Positions 34,191 to 48,077 of a stretch of 64,000 nt of DNA are shown here, one piece after another (positions within the stretch are counted from its first letter, which is position 1; every line of letters begins with the position of its first letter). The translations under genes and the position numbers were made by a program. Source of the DNA: Ehretia macrophylla (taxonomy: Eukaryota > Streptophyta > Magnoliopsida > Boraginales > Ehretiaceae); contig CM075771.1 of NCBI GenBank assembly GCA_037974665.1, forward strand, positions 42,144,425 through 42,208,424, read 5' to 3'. Under the pieces are notes generated by a model that saw only the letters and a program-made list of their open reading frames with translations, was not told where the DNA came from and made no database searches.

Positions 34191-35545
34191 GATCAAAAGT
34201 TATGGGCACCGGACCGACGGAGACCTGGTCCCAAGCCCTAATCCCTCGATTTACGGGCCCAGCCTCTACGTAAAGCGAAGTTGTGTTGTCCAAGGTGCTG
34301 TGGGATTCGATAATCGAAATGTGATGGATTAGGTTGCCGTCCTTTTTGCGGCTCACGACGTACGACCCGGGACGAAAAAACAGCGCAAAAGAGGAAAAGT
34401 GTCGAGAAACTAACGAAAATGTTCGATTTTAGGCTACAAAAACTGGCGCAGCCAAACAGGCGGGCAGTCCCCGTCATAGAGCTCTTAGGGAGCTTTTCAA
34501 TGGTATGATGTGCGCCGCATAACTCCTTACGGATCAAAAGTTATGGGCACCGGAGCGATGAAGACTTGGTCCCAAGCCCCACGCCCTCAGTTTACGGGCC
34601 CAGCTCTACGTGAAGCGAAGTTGTCTTGCCCAAGGTGCCGTGGGATTAAATAATAGTAATGAGATGGATTAGGTTGTCATTCTTTTCGCGGCTCACGACG
34701 TACGATCCAGGACGGAAAAACATCACAAAAGTAGAAAAGTATCCGGAAACTGATGAAAATGTTCGATTTTGGGCTCCGCAAATAGGTGCAGCTGAGTAGG
34801 CTTGCTGCCTCCATCATAAAGCTCTCATAGAGTATTCCAACGGTATGCTGTGTGCCGTGTAACTCCTTACAGATCAAAAGATATGGGCAACGGAGCGACG
34901 GAGACCTGGTCCCAAGCCCCACGCCCTCGGTTTGCGGGCCTAGCCTCTACGTGAAGCGAAGTTGTATTGCCTAAGGTGCCGTGGGATTCGTTAATAGAAA
35001 TGTGATGGATTAGGTTGTCGTACTTTTCGCGGCTCACGACGTACTACCCGGGACTGAAAAACAACACAAAAGAAGAAAAATGCCCCAAAACTGATGAAAA
35101 TGATAGATTTTAGGGTACAAAAACAGGCGCAGCCAAAAAGGCGTGCAAACCCCGTCGTAGAGCTCTTGGAGAGCTTTTCAACGGTATGCTGTGCCCGCGT
35201 AACTCTTTACGGATCAAAAGTTATGGGCACCGGAGTGATAGAGACTTGGTCGCAAGCCCCACGCCCTCGATTTGCGAGCCCAACCTCTACGTGAAGCGAA
35301 GTTGTCTTGCCCTAGGTGCCATGGGATTCGATAATAAAAATGTGATGGATTAGGTTGTCAACCTTTTCGCGGCTCATGACGTACGATCAAGGACGGAAAA
35401 ACATCGCAAAAGTAGAAAAATTGCCCAAAACTGATGAAAATATTCCATTTTGGGCTCCAAAAATAGGTGCAGCCATGTAGGCTTATTGCCCCCGTCGTAG
35501 AGCTCTCAGAGAGCTTTCCAACGGTATGCTGTGCGCCGCGTAACT
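34191..35545. repeat. Four-monomer block, first copy (repeats about 3.06 kb downstream)
   Basis: This block shares a series of rare variants with 37258-38595: ggaccgacgg, gataatcgaaatg, a missing base in cccagctcta, aatgagatgg, ggctccgcaa, gcctccatcat, ggcaacgg, gtacta, gcaaaccccgt, gccctaggtgcc, gttgtcaacc and gatcaagga. The order is identical in both places. Confidence 0.85.
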
Positions 35546-37257
35546 CCTTACCGATCAAATGTTATGGGTACTAGAGCGACGAAGACCTGGTTCCAAGCCC
35601 CACGCCCTCGGTTTACGGGCCCAGCCTCAACGTGAAGTGAAGTTGTCTTGCCCAAGGTGCCGAGAGATTCGATAATAGAAATGTGATGGATTAGGTTGTC
35701 ATCCTTTTCGTGGCTCACGACGTACGATCCAGGACGGAAAAACATCGCAAAAGTAGAAAAGTGTCCCGAAACTGATGCAAATGTTCAATTTTGGGCTCTG
35801 AAAATAGGTGCAGCCGAGCAGGCTTGTAGCCCCCATCATAGAGCTCTCATAGAGCTTTGCAACAGTATGTTGTGCGCCGTGTAACTCCTTACAAATCAAA
35901 AGTTATAGGCACCGGACCGACGGAGACCTGGTCCCAAGCCCCACGCCCTCGGTTTGCGGGCCCATCCTTAACGTGAAGCGAAGTTGTCTTGCCCAAGGTG
36001 CCTTGGGATTTGATAATAGAAATGTGATGGATTAGGTTGTCATCGTTTTTGTAGCTCACGACGTACGACCCGGGACAGAAAAATAGTGCAAAAGAAGAAA
36101 AGTGTCCCGAAACTGATGAAAACGTTCAATTTTAGGCTACGAAAATAGGGGTAGCCAAAAAGGCATGAATTCCCCGTCGTAGAGCTCTCGAAGAGCTTTC
36201 CAACGATATGTTGTACACCGCGTAACTTCTTACGGATCAAAAGTTATGGGCACCGGAGCGATGGAGACCTAGTCCGAAGCCCCATGCCCTTAGTTTACGG
36301 GCCTAGCCTCTACGTGAAGCGAAGTTGTCTTGCCCAAGGTGCTGTGGGATTCAATAATAGTAATGTGATGGATTAGGTTGGCAACCTTTTCGCGGCTCAC
36401 GACGTACGATCCTGGATGGAAAAACATCGCAAAAGTAGAAAAGTGTCCCAAAACTTATGAAAATGTTTGATTTTGGGCTCCGAAAACACGTGCAGTCGAG
36501 CAAGCTTGCTGCCCACGTCGTAGAGCTCTCAGAGAGCTTTCTAACAGTATGCTGTGCACCGCGTAACTCCTTACGGATCAAAAGTTATGGGCACCGGAGT
36601 GATGGAGACCTGGTCCCAAGCCTCACGCCCTCTATTTGCGAGCCCGGCCTCTACGTGAAGCAAAGTTGTGTTGCCCAAGGTTCCGTGGGATTCGATAATA
36701 GAAACGTGATGGATTAGGTTGTCGGCGTGTTTGCGGCTCACGACGCACCACCCGGGATACAAAAACAGTGCAATAGAATAAAAGTGTCCTGAAACTGATG
36801 AAAACATTCGATTTTACGCTACAAAAATAGGAGCAGCCAAAAAGGCGTCCAGTCCCTGTCGTAGAGCTCTTAGAGAGCTTTCCAACGGTATGATGTGCGC
36901 AGTGTAACTCCTAACGGATCAAAAGTTATTGGCACCGGAGCAACGGAGACTTGGTCCCAAGCCCCACGCCCTCGGTTTGCAGGCCCAGCCTCTACGTGAA
37001 GCGAAGTTGTCTTGCCCAAGGTGCAGTGGGATTCGATAATAGAAATGTGATGGATTAAGATGTCATCCTTTTCGCGGCTCACGACGTACGATCCAAGACG
37101 GAAAAATATCGCAAAAGTAGAAAAGTATCCCGAAACTTATAAAAATGTTCGATTTTTATCTCCGTAAATGGTTGCAGCAGATCAGGCTTGCTGCCCCCGT
37201 AGCAGAGTTATCAGAGAGCTTTCCAACAATATGATGTGCGCCGCGTAACTCCTTACG

Positions 37258-38595
37258 GATCAAAAGTTATGGGCACCGGACCGACGGAGACTAGGTCCCA
37301 AGCCCCACTCCCTCGATTTACGGGCCCAGCCTCTACGTGAAGCGAAGTTGAGTTGTCCAAGGTACTGTGGGATTCGATAATCGAAATGTGATGGATTAGG
37401 TTCCCGTCCTTTTTGCGGCTCACGACGTACGACCCGGGACGAAAAAACACTGCAAAAGAGGAAAAGTGTCCAGAAACTGATGAAAATGTTCTATTTTAGG
37501 CTACAAAAACTGGCGCAGCCAAAAAGGCGGGCAGTCCCCGTCATAGAGCTCTTAGAGAGCTTTCAAACGGTATGATGTGCGCCGCGTAACTCCTTATGAA
37601 TCAAAAGTTAGGGGCACCGGAGCGACGAAGACTTGGTCCCAAGCCCCACGCCCTCGGTTTGCGGGCCCAGCTCTATGTGAAGCGAAGTTGTCTTACCCAA
37701 GATGCCGTGGGATTCAATAATAGTAATGAGATGGATTAGGTTGTCATTCTTTTCGCGGCTCACGACGTACGATCTAGGACGGAAAAACATCACAAAAGTC
37801 TCCCAAAACTGATGAAAATATTCGATTTTGGGCTCCGCAAACAGCTGCAGCCGAGTAGGCTTGCTGCCTCCATCATAGAGCTCTCAGAGAGCATTCCAAC
37901 GGTATGTTGTGTGCCGCGTAACTCCTTACGGATCAAAAGTTATGGGCAACGGAGTGACGGAGACCTGGTCCAAAGCCCCAAGCCCTCGGTTTGCGGGCCT
38001 AGCCTATACGTTAACCGAAGTTGTATTGCCTAAGGTGCCGTGGGATTCGTTAATAGAAATGTGATGGATTAGGTTGTCGTTCTTTTCGCGGCTCATGACG
38101 TACTACCCTGGACCGAAAAACAGCGCAAAAGAAGAAAAATGCCCAAAAATTGATGAAAACGTTAGATTTTAGTGAACAAAAATAGGCGCAACCAAAAAGG
38201 CGTGCAAACCCCGTGAACTTTCCAACGATATGCTGTGCGTCGCGTAACTCTTTACATATCAAAAGTTATGGGCACCGGAGTGACAGAGACCTGGTCCCAA
38301 GCCCCACGTCCTCGGTTTGCGAGCCCAGCCTCTACGTGAAGCGAAGTTGTCTTGCCCTAGGTGCCATGGGATTCGATAATAGAAATGTGATGGATTAGGT
38401 TGTCAACCTTTTCGCGGCTCACGACGTACGATCAAGGAAGGAAAAATATAGCAAAAGTAGAAAAATTGGCCAAAACTGATAAAAATATTCGATTTTGGTC
38501 TCCGAAAATAGGTGCAACCGTGTAGGCTTATTGCCCCCGTCGTAGAGCTCTCAGAGAGCTTTTAGACGGTATGATGTGCGCCACGTAACTCCTTA
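37258..38595. repeat. Four-monomer block, second copy
   Basis: Second copy of the block at 34191-35545, about nine monomers away. It has private small deletions: nine or so bases at about 37798 (aaaagt|ctccc) and about 18 bases at about 38215 that removed the palindrome (ccccgt|gaactttcc). Those are younger than the duplication. Confidence 0.85.
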
Positions 38596-39887
38596 CGGAT
38601 CAAAAGTTAAGGGGCGCCAGAGTGACGGAGACCTGGTCCCAAGCCCTACTCCCTCGGTTTCCGAGCCCAGCCTCTACGTGAAGCGAAGTTGTGTTGCTAA
38701 AGGTGCCGTGGGATTCAATAATAGAAATGTGATGGATTACGTTGTTATCCTTTTTGCGGCTCACGACGTACGATCCAGGACGGAAAAACATCGCAAAAGT
38801 AGAAAAGTGTCCCGAAACTGATGAAAACATACGATTTTAGGCTACATAAAAGGCTTAGCCAAAAAGGCATGTAGTCCCCGTCGTAGAGGTCTCAAATATC
38901 TTTCCAACGGTATGATGTACGCCGTGTAACTCCTTACGGATCAAAAGTTATGAGCTCCGGAGCGATGGAGGCCTGGTCCCAAGCCCCACGCCCTCGGTTT
39001 GCGGGCCCAGCCTCTACGTGAAGCGAAGTTGTCTTGCCTAAGGCACTGTAGGATTCGATAATAGAAATGTGATGGATTAGGTTGTTATCCTTTTCGCGAC
39101 TCACGACGTACGATCGAGGACGAAAAAACATCGCAAAATTAAAAAAGTGTCCCGAAATTGATAAAAATGTTCGATTTTGGGCTCCAAAAATGGGTACAGT
39201 CGAGCAATCTTGATGCCCCCGTCACAGAGCTCTCAAAGAGCTTTCCAACGGTATGCTGTGCGCCGTGTAACTCCTTACGGATCAGAAGTTATGGACACCG
39301 GAGCGACGGAAACCTTGTCTCAAGCCCCACGCCCTCGGTTTGCGGGCCCAGCGTCAACGTGTTGCGAAGTTGTGTTGCCTAAGGTGCCGTGGGATTCGAT
39401 AAGAAAAATGTGATGGATTAGGTTATGGTCCTTTTCACGACTCACGACGTACGACCCGGGATGGAAAAACAGCACAAAAGAAGAAATGTGTCCCGAAACT
39501 CATGAAAACGTTTGATTTTAGGCTACAAAAATAGGCGCAGCCAAAAAGGTGTGTAGTCTCCATCGTAGAGCTCTCGGAGAGCTTTCCAACGGTGTGTAGT
39601 GTACCGCGTAACTCCTTACGGATCAAAAGTTATGGGCACCGGAGCGACGGAGACCTGGTCCCAAGCCCCACACCCTCGGTTTACGGGCCTAGCCTCAACG
39701 TTAAGCGAAGTTGTGTTGCCCAAGGTACCGTGGGATTCAATAATAGAAATGTGATGAATTAGGTTGTCATCCTTTTCGCGGCTCACGACGTACAACCCGG
39801 GACGGAAAAACAATGCAAAATAAGAAAAGTGTCCCGAAATAGTTGAAACGTTCGATTTAGGCTACAAAAACAGGCGCAGAAAAAAAA

Positions 39888-39908
39888 GGCACTGGAGCGA
39901 CGGAGACC
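39888..39908. repeat. Misplaced satellite fragment inside a monomer
   Basis: ggcactggagcgacggagacc, normally found about 100 bp further on in the monomer, replaces the expected gcgtgcagt next to ccccgtcg. It looks like a templated insertion or patch copied from another part of the repeat during repair. Confidence 0.75.
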
Positions 39909-40659
39909 CCGTCGTAGTACTCTCGGAAAGCTTTCCAACTGTATGCTGTGCGCCGCGTAACTCCTTACCGATCAAAAGTTATAGGCACCGGAGCGATGGA
40001 GACCTTTTTCCAAGCCCCACGCCCTCGTTTTGCAGGCCCAGCCTCAACATGAAGCGAAGTTTTCTTGCCCAAGGTGCCGTGAGATTCGATAATAAAAATG
40101 TGATGGATTAGGTTGTCATCCTTTTCGCGTCTCACGACGTACGTTCTAGGATCGAAAAACATCGCAAAAGTAGAAAAATGTCCCGAAACTGATGCAAATG
40201 TTCAATTTTGGTCTTTGAAAATAGGTACAGCCAAGCAGGCTTGTATCCCCCGTCATAGAGCTTTGATAGAGCTTTCCAACGGTATGCTGTGCGCCGTGTA
40301 ACTCCTTACAAATCAAAAGTTATAGGCACCGGAGTGGCGGAGACCTGGTCCCAAGCCCCACGCCCTCGGTTTGCGGGCCCAGCCTTTACGTGAAGCGAAG
40401 TTGTCTTGCCCAAGGTGCCATGGGATTCGATAATAGAATTGTGATGGATTATGTTGTTATCCTTTTTGCGGCTCACGACGTACGACCCAGGATAGAAAAA
40501 CAGCGCAAAAGAAGAAAAGTGTCCCGAAACTGATGAAAACGTTCGATTTTAGGCTATGAAATTAGGCGCAGCCAAAAAGGTAGGAAGTCCCCGTCATAGA
40601 GCTCTCGGAGAGCTTTCCAACGGTATGTTGTACGCCGCATAACTCCTTACGGATCAAAA

Positions 40660-40700
40660 GTTATGGGCACCGGAGCGACGTGAAGCAAAGTTGTCTTTCC
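40660..40700. repeat. Monomer with a deletion of about 51 bp (junction near 40680)
   Basis: caccggagcgacg joins directly to tgaagcaaag. The removed part runs from gagacctgg to ctctacg. The sequence acg is present at both ends, so a short-homology deletion is likely. Confidence 0.85.
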
Positions 40701-43662
40701 CAAGGTGTCGTGGGATTCAATAATAGTAATGTGATGGATTAGGTTGTCATTCTTTTCGCGGCTCACGACATACGATCCAGGACAGAAAAACATCACAAAA
40801 GCAGAAAAGTGTCCCGAAACTAATGAAAATGTTCGATTTTGGGATCCGCAAATAGGTGCAGCATAGTAGGCTTGCTGCCCCCATCATAGAGCTCTCGGAG
40901 AGCTTTCCAACGGTATGCTGTACGCTGTGCAACTCCTTACGGATCAAAAGTTATGGGCACCGGAGTGACTGAGACTTGGTCCCAAGCCCTACGCCCTCGG
41001 TTTGCGTGCCTAGCCTGTACGTGAAGCGAAGTTGTGTTGCCTAAGGTGTCGTGGGATTCGTTAATATAAATGAGATGGATTAAGTTGTCGTCCTTTTCGC
41101 GGCTCACGACGTACGACCCGGGACGAAAAAACAACGCAAAAGAAGAAAAATGCCCCGAAACTGATGAAAATGTTAGATTTTAGGTTACAAAAATAGGTGC
41201 AGCCAAAAAGGTATGCAGTCCCCGTCATAGAGCTCTCGGAGAGCTTTCCAACGGTATGCTGTACGCTGTGCAACTCCTTACGGATCAAAAGTTATGGGCA
41301 CCGGAGTGACTGAGACTTGGTCCCAAGCCCTACGCCCTCGGTTTGCGAGCCCAGCCTCTACGTGAAGCGAAGTTGTCTTGCCCAAGGTGCCATGGGATTC
41401 GATAATAGAAATGTGATGGATTAAGTTGTCAACCTTTTCACGGCTCACGAAATACGATCCAAGACGGAAAAACATCGCAAAAGTAGAAAAGTGTCCCAAA
41501 ACTGATAAAAATGTTTGATTTTGGGCTCCGAAAACATGTGCAGCCGAGTAGGCTTGTTGCCCCCGTCGTAGAGCTCTCAGAGAGCTTTCCAACGGTATGT
41601 TGTGCGCCGCGTAACTCCTTACGGATCAAAAGTTATGGGCACCGGAGCGACAGAGACCTGTTCCCAAGCCCCACGCCCTCGGTTTGCAGGCCCAACTCTA
41701 GGTGAAGCAAAGTTGCCTTGCCCGAGGTGCCATGGGATTCGATAATATAAATGTGATGGATTAAGTTGTCATCCTTTTCGCGGCTCACAACGTACGATCC
41801 AGGACGGAAAAACATCGTAAAAGAAGAAAAGTGTCCCGAAACTGATGAAAATGTTCGATTTTGGGCTCCGAAAATAGGTGCAGCCAAGTAGGCTTGTTTC
41901 CCCAATCGTAGAGCTCTCAGAGAGCTTTCCAACGGTATGCTATGTGCCGCGTAACTCCATACGGATCAAAAGTTAAGGGGTACCGGAGTGACGGAGACCT
42001 GGTCCAAAGCCCCACGCCCTCGGTTTGCTGGCCCAGCCTCTACGTGAATCGAAGTTGTGTTGCCCAGGTGATGTGGGATTCGATAATAGAAATGTGATGG
42101 ATTAGGTTGTCGTCCTTTTCGCAGCTCACGACGTACGACCCGGGACGAAAAAATAGCGCAAAAGAAGAAAAGTGTCCCGAAATTGTTGAAAACCTACGAT
42201 TTTAGTCTACAATAACAAACGCACCCAAAAAGCCGTGCAGTCCCCGTCGTAGAGCTCTCAGAGAGCTTTCCAATGGTATGATGTGCACCGCGTAACTCTT
42301 TACGAATCAAAAGTTATTGTTACCAGAGCGACGGATACCTAGTTCTAAGCCCACGCCTCGATTTGCGGGCCCAGCCTCTACGTGAAGCGAAGTTGTCTTG
42401 CCCAAGGTGTCATGGGATTCGATAATAGAAATATGATGGATTAGGTTGTCATCCATTTCGCGGCTCACGACGTACGATCGAGGACGGAAAAATATCACAA
42501 AAGTAGAAAAATGTCCCGAAACTGATGAAAATGTTCAATTTTGGGCTCCGAAAATAGGCGCAATAAAAAGGCGTGTAGTCCCTGTCGTAGAGCTCTCGGA
42601 GAGCTTTCCAACTGTATGTTGTGCGCCGCGTAACTCCTTACGGATCAAAAGTTATGGGCACCGGTATGATGGAAACCTGGTCCCAAGCTCCACGCCCTCG
42701 GTTTACAGGTCCAGCCTCTATGTTAAGCGAAGTTGTCTTGCCCAAGGTGTCATGGGATTCGATAATAGAAATGTGATGGATTAGGTTGTCATCCATTTCG
42801 CGGCTCACGACGTACAATCCAGGACGGAAAAACATTGTAAAAGTGGAAAAGTGTCCCGAAACTGATGAAAATATTCGATTTTGGGCTAGAAAAATAGGTA
42901 CAGCCGAGTAGGCTTGTTACCCCCATCATAGAGCTCTCAGAGAGCTTTCCAACGGTATGCTGTGCACCGCGTAACTCCTTACGGATCAAAAGTTATGGGT
43001 ACCGGAGCGACAGAGACCTGGTCCCAAGCCCACGCCCTCGGTTTGCGGGCCCAGCCTCTACATGAAGCGAAGTTGTCTTGCCCAAGGTGCTATGGGATTC
43101 ATTAATAGAAATGTGACGGATTAGGTTGTTGTCCTTTTCTCGGCTCACGACGTACAACCCGGGACAGAAAAACAGCGCAAAGAAGAAAAATGCGCCGAAA
43201 CTGATGAAAACGTTCGATTTTAGGGTACAAAAATAGGCGCAGCCAAAAAGGCGTGTAGTCCCCGTCGTAGAGGTCTCGGAGAGCTTTCTAACAGTATGCT
43301 GTGCGGCGCGTAACATCTTACGGATCAAAAGTTATGGGCACCGGAGTGACGGAGACCTGGTCCTAAGCCCTACGCCCTGGGTTTGCCGGCCCAGCCTCTA
43401 CGTGAAGCGAAGTTGTGTTGCCCAAGGTGACGTGGGATTCAATAATAGAAATGTGATGGATTAGGTTGTCATCCTTTTCGCGGCTCACGACGTACGATCC
43501 GGGACGAAAAAATATTGCAAAAGCAGAAAAGTGTCCCGAAACTGATGAAAACGTTCGACTTTAGTCTACAAAAACAAGCGCACTCAACAAGACGTGCAGT
43601 CCCCGTCGTAGAGCTCTCAGAGAGCTTTCAAACGGTATCATGTGCGCCGCGTAACTCCTTAC

Positions 43663-43817
43663 GGATCAAAAGTTATGGGCAACGGAGTGACGGAGGCCTG
43701 GTCCCAAGCCCCACGCCCTTGGTTTGCAGGCCCAGCCTCTACGTGAAGCGAAGTTGTCTTGCCTAAGGTGTCATGAGCTTTCCAACAATATGATGTGGGT
43801 TGCGTAACTCCTTGCGG
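43663..43817. repeat. Short monomer (about 154 bp between anchors)
   Basis: Anchors gatcaaaag at 43663 and 43817 are 154 bp apart in place of 341. About 186 bp, from the gggattcgataat part to the palindrome, are missing; the junction reads gtgtcatgagctttcc. Confidence 0.88.
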
Positions 43818-45429
43818 ATCAAAAGTTATGGACACTGGAGCGACGGAGACCTGGTCCCAAGCCCCACGCCCTAGGTTTGGGGCCCAGCCTCTATGTGAAG
43901 CGAAGTTGTCTTGCCCAAGGTGTCATGGGATTCGATAATAGAAATGTGATGGATTAGGTTGTCATCCATTTCGCGGCTCACGACGTACGATCCAGGATGG
44001 AAAAATATCACAAAAGTAGAAAAGTATCCCAAAACTAATGAAAATGTTCGATTTTGGGCTCCGAAAATAGGTACAGCCGAGTAGGCTTAATGCCCCCGTC
44101 GTAGAGCTCTCAGAGAGCTTTCCAACGGCATGCTATGCGCCACGTAACTTCTTACGGATCAAAAGATATGGGCACCGAAGCGACGGAGACCTGGTCCTAA
44201 GCCCTACGCCTTCGGTTTGCTGGCCCAGCCTCTACGTAAAGCGAAGTTGTGTTGCACAAGGTGACGTGGGATTCGATAATAGAAATGTGATGGATTAAGT
44301 TGTCATCTTTTTCGCGGCTCACGACGTACGACCCGGGATGGAAAAACAGCACAAAAGAAGAAAAGTGTCCCAAAACTGATGAAAACGTACGATTTTACTC
44401 TACAAAAATAGGCGCACCTAAAAATGCATCCAGTCCCCGTCGTAGAGCTCTCAGAGAGCTTTCCAACGGTTTGATGTGCGCTGCGTATGTCCTTACGGAT
44501 CAAAAGTTATTCGCACCGGAGCGACGGAGACCTGGTCCAAAGCCCCACATCCTCAGTTTGCGGGCCCAGCCTCTACGTGAAGTGAAGTTGTTTTGCCCAA
44601 GGTGTCATTGGATTCGATAATAGAATTGTGATGGATTAGGTTGTCATCCATTTCGCGGCTCACGACGTACGATCCAGGACGAAAAAACATCACAAAAGTA
44701 GAAATGTGTCCAGAAACTGATGAAAATGTTCGATTTTGGGCTCCGAAAACAGGCGCAGCCAAGTAAGCTTACTACTCCCGTCGTAGAGCTCTCGGACAGC
44801 TTTCCAACGGTATGCTGTGCGCCGCGTAACTCCTTACGGATCAAAAGTTATGGGCACCGGAGTGACGGAGACCTGGTCCGAAGCCCCACGCCCTCGGTTT
44901 GCTGGCCTAGCCTCCACGTGAAGCGAAGTTGTCTTGCCCAAGGTGCCATGGGATTTGATAATAGAAATGTGATGGATTAGGTTGTCATCCATTTCGCGGC
45001 TCACGACGTACGATCCAGGACGGAAAAATATTGTAGAAGTTGAAAAGTGTCTCGAAACTAATGAAAATGTTCGATTTTGGGCTCTGAAAACAGGTGCAGC
45101 CTAGTAGGCTTGCTACCCCTATCGTAGAGATCTCAGAGTGGTTTCCAACTGTATGTTGTGCGCCGCGTAACTCCTGACGAATCAAAAGTTATAGGCATCG
45201 GAGCGACGGAGACTTGGTCCCAAGCCCTACGCCCTCGGTTTGCGGGCCCAACCTCTACTTGAAGTGAAGTTGTGTTGCCTAAGGTGCCATGGGATTCGAT
45301 AATAGAATTGTGATGGATTAGGCTGTCGTCCTTTTCGCGGCTCACGACGTATGACCCTGGATGGAAAAACAGCGCAAAAGAAGAAAAATATCCCAAAACT
45401 AATGAAAATATTCGATTTTAGGCAACAAA

Positions 45430-45995
45430 AATAGGCATAGCCAAAAAGGCGTGCAGTCCACGTCGTAGAGCTCTCGAAGAGCTTTCCAACGGTATAATGT
45501 GCACCGCGTAACTCCTTACGGATCCAAAGTTATAAGCACCGGAGCGACAGAGACCTGGTCCCAAGGCCCACGCCCTCGGTTTGCTAGCCCAGCCTCTACG
45601 TGAAGCGAAGTTGTCTTGCCAAAGGTACCGTGGGATTCAATAATAGTAATGTGATGGATTAGGTTGTCGTCCATTTCGCGGCTCACAACGTACGACCCAG
45701 GACGGAAAAATAGCGTAAAAGAAAAAAATATCCCAAAACCGATGAAAATGTTCGATTTTAGGCTACAAAAATAGGCACAGCCAAAAAGGCGTGCAGTCCA
45801 CGTCGTAGAGCTCTCAAAGAGCTTTCCAACGGTATGATGTGCACCGCATAACTCCTTACGGATCCAAAGTTATAAGCACCGGAGCGACAGAGACCTGGTC
45901 CTAAGGCCCACGCCCTCGGTTTGCTGGCCCAGCCTCTACGTGAAGCGTAGTTTTCTTGCCAAAGGTACCGTCGGATTCAATAATAGTAATGTGAT
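45430..45995. repeat. Recently duplicated B monomer pair
   Basis: Two adjacent B monomers share private variants: gcagtccacg, ggatccaaag, ttataagcacc, gcgacagagacctgg, aaggcccacg and gccaaaggtaccgt, at 340-bp spacing. This gives a BB step in the A/B pattern and is explained by a one-monomer unequal exchange. Confidence 0.85.
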
Positions 45996-47734
45996 AGATT
46001 AGGTTATCATCCTTCTCGCGGCTCACGATGTACGATCCAGGACGGAAAAACATCGCAAAAGTAGAAAATTATCCCAAAACTGATAAAAATGTTCGATTTT
46101 GGGCTCTGAAAACAGGTGTAGCCGAGTAGGCTTGCTGCCCCTGTCGTAGATCTCTCAGAAAACTTTCCAACGGTATGCTGTGCGCCGTATAACTCCTTAC
46201 GGAACAAAAGTTATGGGCATCGGAGCGTCGGAGACCTGGTCCCAAGCCCCACGCCCTCGGTTTGCGGGCCCAGCCTCTACTTGAAGCGAAGTTCTGTTGC
46301 CCACGGTGCCGTGGGATTCGATAATAGAAATGTGATGGATTAGGTTGTCATCCTTTTCGCAGCTCACGACGTATGATCTAGGACGGAAAAATATCGCAAA
46401 ATTAGAAAAGTTTCCCAAAAATTATGAAAACTTTTGATTTTAGGCTCCGAAAATAGGTGCAGCTGAGTAGGCTTGTTGCCCCTATCGTAGAGCTCTCAGA
46501 GAGCTTTCCAACGGTATGTTATGCGCCGCATAACTCTTTACGAATCAAAAGGTAAGGGGCACCGGAGCGACGGAGGCCTGGTCCCAAGCCCCACGCCCTC
46601 GGTTTTCGGGCCCAGCCTCTACGTGAAGCGAAGTTGTGTTGTCCAAGGTACCGTGGGATTCAATAACAGAAATGTGATGGATTAGGTTGTCATCCTTTTC
46701 GCGGCTCACGACGTACGATCCAGGAAGAAAAAACATCGTAAAAGTAGAAAAGTGTCCCGAAACTGATGAAAATGTTTGATTTTGGGCTCCAAAAATGGGT
46801 GCAGCCGATCAGGCTTGCTGCCCCCATCGCAGAGTTCTCATAGAGCTTTACAATGGTATGCTGTGTGCCGCATAACTCCTTGAGGATCAAAAGTTATGGG
46901 CACCAGAGCGACGGAGACCTCGTCCTAAGCCCCTCGCCCTCGGTTTGCGGGCCCAACCTCTACGTGAAGCGAAGTTGTGTTGCCCAAGGTGTCGTGGGAT
47001 TCGATAATAGAAATGTGATGGATTAGGTTGTCATCCTTTTTGCGGCTCACGACGTACGACCGGGGACGGAAAAATAGCGCAAAAGAAGAAAAGTGTCCCG
47101 AAACTGATTAAAACCTACGATTTTAGGCTACAAAATTAGGCGCAGCCAAAAAGGCGTGCAGTCCCCGTCATAGAGCTCTCAGAGAGCTTTCCAACGGTAT
47201 GATGTGCGCCGCGTAACTCCTTAGAGATCAAAAGTTATGGGCACCGGTGCGACGGAGACCTAGTCCCGAGCCCCACGCCCTCGGTTTGCTGGCCCAGTCT
47301 CTACGTGTTGCGAAGTTGTGTTGCCCAAGGTAACATAGGATTTGATAATAGAAATTTGATGGATTAGGTTGTCATCCTTTTTGCGGCTCACAACGTACGA
47401 TCCAGAACGGAAAAAAAATACAAAAGTAGAAAAGTGTCCCGAAACTGATGAAAATGTTTGATTTTGGGCTCCAAAAATTGGTGCAGCCTTGCAGGCTTGC
47501 TGCTCTCGTTGCAGAGCTCTTAGAGAGCTTTCCAACGGTATGCTGTGCGCCGCGTAACTCCTTACGGATCAAAAGTTATAGGCACCAGAGCGACGGAGGC
47601 CTAATCTCAAGCCCCAGGCCCTCGGTTTGCGGGCCCAGTCTCTACGTGTTGCGAAGTTTTGTTGCCCAAGGTAACGTGGGATTCGATAATAGAAATTTGA
47701 TGGATTAGGTTATCTCCTTTTCGCGGCTCACGAC

Positions 47735-48077
47735 GTACGACCCGTGATGGAAAAATAGCAAAATTAGGTGCAGCCGAAAAGCCGTGAAGTCCCCGTCATA
47801 GAGCTCTCAGAGAGCTTTCCAAAGGTATTCAGTGTGCCGCGTAACTCCTTACGGATCAAAAGTTATGGGCATCGGAGCGACAAAGACCTAGTCCCAAGCC
47901 TCACGCCCTCGGTTTACGGGCCTAGCCTCTACGTGAAGCGAAGTGTCCCAAAACTGTTGAAATGTTCGATTTTAGTCTACAAAAACAGGCGCAGAAAAAA
48001 AAGGCGTGCAGTCCCCGTCGTAGAACTCTCGGAGATCTTTCCAACTGTATGTTGTGCGGCGCTAACCCCTTACCGAT
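47735..48077. repeat. Two successive truncated monomers
   Basis: Near 47762 gaaaaatagc is joined to aaaattaggtgcagcc, a loss of about 70 bp. Near 47942 gaagcgaag is joined to tgtcccaaaactg; anchors at 47863 and 48077 are only 214 bp apart. Both deletions lie within 200 bp of each other. Confidence 0.85.
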
